Part shown: piece after piece, positions 61,503 to 64,000 of the stretch
Layout of the letters: every line of letters starts with the position of its first letter
Position numbering within the stretch: position 1 is the first letter of the stretch
From: JAHZKN01 sp965250205
GTDB taxonomy: Bacteria; Pseudomonadota; Alphaproteobacteria; Rhizobiales; Hyphomicrobiaceae
DNA: 64,000 nucleotides
Direction: 5' to 3'
Assembly: GCA_965250205.1 (NCBI GenBank)
Contig: CBDFNK010000020.1
Span: 1-64,000 of the forward strand
Position numbers and translations under genes: made by a program
The notes under the pieces: model-generated
Told to the model about the DNA's origin: nothing
The model's database searches: none
What the model saw: only the letters and a program-made list of their open reading frames with translations

Positions 61503-61620
61503 CTCCTCACCAGCACGTATGATGAATCACTGTTCGCATAAAAAAGGAATCCAAAAACGATTCTTCTTAAGTCAGACGTGCTCTAGAAGCGCAGCAGCAA
61601 AACCAATCTGAAAGATCTCG

Positions 61621-61684
61621 CCAGATCTGTTTATTGCCCGATCTGTTTATTGCCCGATCTATTTATTGCCCGATCTATTTATTG
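61621..61684. repeat. Four 16-bp direct repeats upstream of comM
   Basis: CCCGATCTGTTTATTG and CCCGATCTATTTATTG alternate in four tandem 16-bp copies. The sequence is A+T-rich and about 295 bases before the comM start. A role as protein-binding iterons is possible, but no replication gene is nearby. Confidence 0.65.
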
Positions 61685-61879
61685 ATAGACTATGATCCCA
61701 ATTCTAGCCGCGAAAACCCTGTTTTCAGGATTTTCTAGGTATTTTGCGCCACGAATGTTCCACATTTGTTCTTGTGTCTACGGATCATTTCCGCTAGCCT
61801 TGTGCTGGACGTGAGTAAGCCGCACTGGAACATCCTGCGCTTAATCAAACGCAGACAAGATGCTCTAACTCTTTGAATC

Positions 61880-61904
61880 CCAACACTGCGCAAGCTTGTG
61901 TTGG
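61880..61904. repeat. Single R2 palindrome
   Basis: One 25-bp palindrome with centre TGCGCAAGCTT, the same as in the 9.8-kb array, and preceded by matching flank (TTAATCAAACG... and GCTCTAACTC). This is the single-copy form of the unit that is present six times there. Confidence 0.75.
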
Positions 61905-61908
61905 ATAG

Positions 61909-61960
61909 TAGATCAAATTATCTGCATAAGATCGATTCTGATTTAATGCAGTTTGATCTA
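61909..61960. repeat. Stand-alone right module of R1
   Basis: A 48-bp hairpin (61911-61958) between TA dinucleotides, GATCAAATTATCTGCAT against ATGCAGTTTGATC. It corresponds to the right half of R1, so that half can exist alone as a TA-flanked unit. Confidence 0.75.
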
Positions 61961-61977
61961 GCGGCCTGGAGCCAGCC

Positions 61978-63510
61978 ATGTACGGGCAGATTGCAACGAT
62001 GGCCTTTGTTGGTGTGGAAGCGCGCCCGGTGGATGTGCAGGTGCGCATTACGCCTGGCGCTCATGCCTTTGCCATTGTCGGCCTGCCCGATAAAGCGGTT
62101 GCGGAAAGCCGCGAGCGGGTGCGTAACGCGCTGCATGCGATTGGTCTCGGCCTGCCTTTCAAACACATCACCGTCAATCTCGCGCCCGCTGATTTGCCAA
62201 AGGAAGGCAGTCATTTTGATTTGCCGATTACCCTTGCGCTGATGGTTGCTATGGGTGCCATTGCGCCCGATGCCATTGGCAATTTTGCAGCTGTTGGTGA
62301 ATTGGCGCTTGATGGGTCCCTGCGTCAGGTCCCGGGTGCGTTGCCTGCTGCCATTGGTGCCAACGCGGTGCACAAGGGTTTGATTTGTCCTGAAGCATGT
62401 GGGCCGGAAGCCGCCTGGGCTGGAGACGACGTGGACATTCTCGCAGCACCGCATCTTTTGTCTCTGGTCAATCACTTCAAGGGTACACAGACCCTTTCGC
62501 GGCCCGAACCGAATCTCGAAACGGTCGCCAAAAGTGAGTTGGATTTGGCTGAAGTGAAAGGTCAGGAAGGTGCCAAGCGCGCGTTGGAAGTAGCAGCTGC
62601 TGGGGGGCACAATCTGTTGATGGTCGGGCCTCCGGGATCAGGAAAGTCAATGTTGGCTGGGCGTCTACCGTCAATCTTGCCGTCGTTGACGCCGGAAGAA
62701 ATGCTTGAAGTTTCGATGGTGCATTCGCTGGCCGGTGAATTGATGGGCGGTAAGTTGTGCACCGAACGCCCGTTCCGAGCGCCACATCATTCGGCAAGTA
62801 TGGCAGCCCTTGTCGGTGGTGGATCGCGGCCACGCCCTGGTGAAGTCTCTTTGGCGCACCTCGGTGTGTTGTTCCTGGATGAGTTACCTGAATTCCAACC
62901 CAATGTGTTGGATGCGTTGCGCCAGCCGCTTGAAAATGGCGAGGTGGTCATTGCGCGCGCTAATCACCGCATTTCCTATCCGGCCCGCATCCAACTGATC
63001 GGTGCCATGAACCCGTGCAAGTGCGGCGCTTCAGAACCGGGTCGAAGTTGCAAACGCGGGCCACGCTGTGCGGCTGATTATCAGGCGCGCATTTCAGGTC
63101 CGCTGTTTGATCGCGTTGATCTGCATATTGAAGTGCCAGCCGTAACGGTTGCGGATTTGGTCTTGCCGACGGCAACAGAAGGCAGTGCAGACGTGCGCGC
63201 GCGTGTTGCAACGGCACGTGACAAGCAACGCACGCGTCTTACAGCACTCGGCAAAACGGGCATGCGCACCAATGCCGATTGTTCAGGCGCCACTTTGGAA
63301 GAGGTCGCCACTCCTGATGCAGACGGCTTATCCGTGTTGCGCCAAGCGGCCGATAGCTTGAAGCTGTCTGCGCGTGGCTATCACCGCACCTTGCGTGTTG
63401 CGCGCACGCTAGCTGATCTTGATGGTGAGGATAAAGTCTGGCGCCACCATATCACTGAGGCGCTGAGCTATCGTGGTGAGAGCTTCAACCAAAAACAAGC
63501 GGCGGCTTAA
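61978..63510 (+). CDS. comM: YifB/ComM family Mg-chelatase-like AAA+ ATPase
   Basis: A 510-residue hexameric helicase-type ATPase; ComM promotes branch migration when transformed DNA is integrated. An N-terminal Lon-protease-like domain (about 1-165, VDVQVRITPGAHAFAIVGLPDKAVAESRERVRNAL) precedes the AAA+ core with Walker A GPPGSGKS (217-224), Walker B VLFLDELPEF and the sensor NHRISYPARIQLIGAMNPCKCG. A C-terminal domain with GYHRTLRVARTLADLDG completes it. ATG 61978 fits the family N-terminus MYGQIATMAFVG. It lies 18 bases after the R1 right module. Confidence 0.94.
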   Translation: MYGQIATMAFVGVEARPVDVQVRITPGAHAFAIVGLPDKAVAESRERVRNALHAIGLGLPFKHITVNLAPADLPKEGSHFDLPITLALMVAMGAIAPDAIGNFAAVGELALDGSLRQVPGALPAAIGANAVHKGLICPEACGPEAAWAGDDVDILAAPHLLSLVNHFKGTQTLSRPEPNLETVAKSELDLAEVKGQEGAKRALEVAAAGGHNLLMVGPPGSGKSMLAGRLPSILPSLTPEEMLEVSMVHSLAGELMGGKLCTERPFRAPHHSASMAALVGGGSRPRPGEVSLAHLGVLFLDELPEFQPNVLDALRQPLENGEVVIARANHRISYPARIQLIGAMNPCKCGASEPGRSCKRGPRCAADYQARISGPLFDRVDLHIEVPAVTVADLVLPTATEGSADVRARVATARDKQRTRLTALGKTGMRTNADCSGATLEEVATPDADGLSVLRQAADSLKLSARGYHRTLRVARTLADLDGEDKVWRHHITEALSYRGESFNQKQAAA

Positions 63511-63724
63511 TGTGCAACCGAGTTTTTTTGGCAACAGGCGGCTGATCTATTCGACCTTAGATGGCCATCCTGTTTCACACAATCATCTCTGTTTCACCCG
63601 GGCATCTCTGCTCAATCGTCGCCGTCAAAGCGCAATTTAATCTCGGCAAGCGACCGCTTACCGATTGTTTAGCTTAGTCCATTGTTGCCGCATTGCCTTT
63701 GGCAAAATAGCAATATCTCTGCTC
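63511..63724. other. Intergenic region after comM
   Basis: About 215 bases without a gene; contains small repeats of CATCTCTG/TTTCAC type. It separates comM from R1 copy 7. Confidence 0.4.
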
Positions 63725-63879
63725 TAAAGCATCAAGCCTTTTGTTGTACACAGTGAAGCTATTTGCGCGACGCTCTATCTCAACGCTCTATCCCATGACT
63801 CTATCCCAAGACTCTATGGCAAGACTGGCGATCAACTTATCTGCTCAAAGTCGAACCCAACGTTTCGCAGGTTGATCTA
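63725..63879. repeat. R1 bipartite repeat, copy 7 (four 13-bp units)
   Basis: The longest copy, 151 bp (63727-63877) between TA dinucleotides, with four internal units (CTCTATCTCAACG, CTCTATCCCATGA, CTCTATCCCAAGA, CTCTATGGCAAGA). The right edge gives the TAG stop of the partial minus-strand gene (63877-63879). Confidence 0.9.
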
Positions 63880-64000
63880 GTTGACCAACCGCACGGGCTG
63901 TCCAACGCCACGAATACCTTCAGGCACCGGGATATCGGTTTTGCCGTAGTCTGTGTTGAGAATGAGCTGCGGTCCACCATAGAGGCTCATCCGACGTGCA
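63877..64000 (-). CDS. 3' end of an unidentified gene (partial)
   Basis: The last 40 codons of a minus-strand gene that enters from beyond the window: RRMSLYGGPQLILNTDYGKT, then DIPVPEGIRGVGQPVRLVN and a TAG formed at the edge of R1 copy 7. The sequence is protein-like, but too short to assign a family. Confidence 0.55.
   Translation of the reverse strand, partial: ARRMSLYGGPQLILNTDYGKTDIPVPEGIRGVGQPVRLVN

Larger units (their letters stand above)
60508..61583 (-). mobile_element. IS630-family insertion sequence, complete but inactive
   Basis: 1,076 bp with inverted termini GAGCGTGTATGAC (left) and GTCAGACGTGCTC (right), flanked on both sides by TA within C-TA-G, the IS630 target and duplication. 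The transposase has three frameshifts. Confidence 0.85.

Noticed and set aside
55669..61583. Composite transposon
   Set aside because: The two IS630 elements are different subgroups, and one is truncated, so they cannot have moved the cluster as a pair.

Overview
The window looks like the chromosome of an alphaproteobacterium, probably of the Hyphomicrobiales/Rhizobiales type. The pointers are an NDUFA12-type complex I gene next to a DUF2155 gene, an adjoining ClpS-ClpA pair, a phasin, a B12-dependent ribonucleotide reductase, a fabI/surface-antigen/pdxH neighbourhood and a serine endopeptidase-like D,D-carboxypeptidase fused to a SPOR domain. The species cannot be named from the sequence. 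Most of the window is ordinary housekeeping DNA, but it is unusually rich in dispersed repeats, decayed insertion sequences and frameshifted genes.

Layout. 0.2-9.5 kb is an assimilatory sulfate reduction cluster in two convergent operons: cobA-cysJ-cysI-DUF924 on the plus strand and cysH-cysD-cysN-TSUP permease on the minus strand. Together they cover sulfate activation, APS reduction, sulfite reduction and siroheme supply. 10.8-12.2 kb holds a double cold-shock protein, a DUF192 protein and tRNA-Pro(TGG). A 1.86-kb island carrying only darT-darG sits at the 3' end of that tRNA between perfect 39-bp direct repeats. 14.2-19.6 kb is a minus-strand run with an FMN glutamate synthase-like protein, an acetolactate synthase-like enzyme and a bufferin-like set (DUF2282 precursor, DUF2063, DoxX) that lacks the usual DUF692 modifying enzyme. 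20-24.7 kb has a TetR regulator, a dead IS1595 element inserted in a palindrome array, a D,D-carboxypeptidase and a phasin. 25-28 kb is clpS-clpA. 28-44 kb has arsH, a HAD dehalogenase, a methyltransferase, an EF-G-like GTPase, gamma-glutamyltransferase, exported msrA and msrB, sfsA, a CinA-like protein, an RlpA-like protein and a large acidic protein. 44-55 kb has nrdJ, NDUFA12, DUF2155, a BaiN-like flavoprotein, fabI, a surface antigen and pdxH. 55.7-61.6 kb is an A+T-rich three-gene polysaccharide cluster between two different IS630 elements. comM/yifB closes the window.

Two repeat systems stand out. The first (R1) is a 112-151-bp bipartite element made of two hairpins joined by one to four 13-bp units. 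It is always inserted at a TA dinucleotide, and at six or seven loci the element rebuilds the TAG/TAA stop codon of the neighbouring gene. Its left terminus matches the terminus of the IS630 remnant at 55.67 kb, so it behaves like an IS630-mobilised MITE. The second (R2) is a 25-bp palindrome with constant 7-base arms (CCAACAC / GTGTTGG) and a variable 11-base centre. It forms tandem arrays whose unit sequence differs from locus to locus but is nearly uniform inside each array.

Frameshifts affect cysI, the phasin, a histidine phosphatase, a small membrane protein and every transposase. Some lie in homopolymers and could be sequencing error. Others (16-bp and 8-bp tandem duplications, several shifts in one gene) look like real decay.
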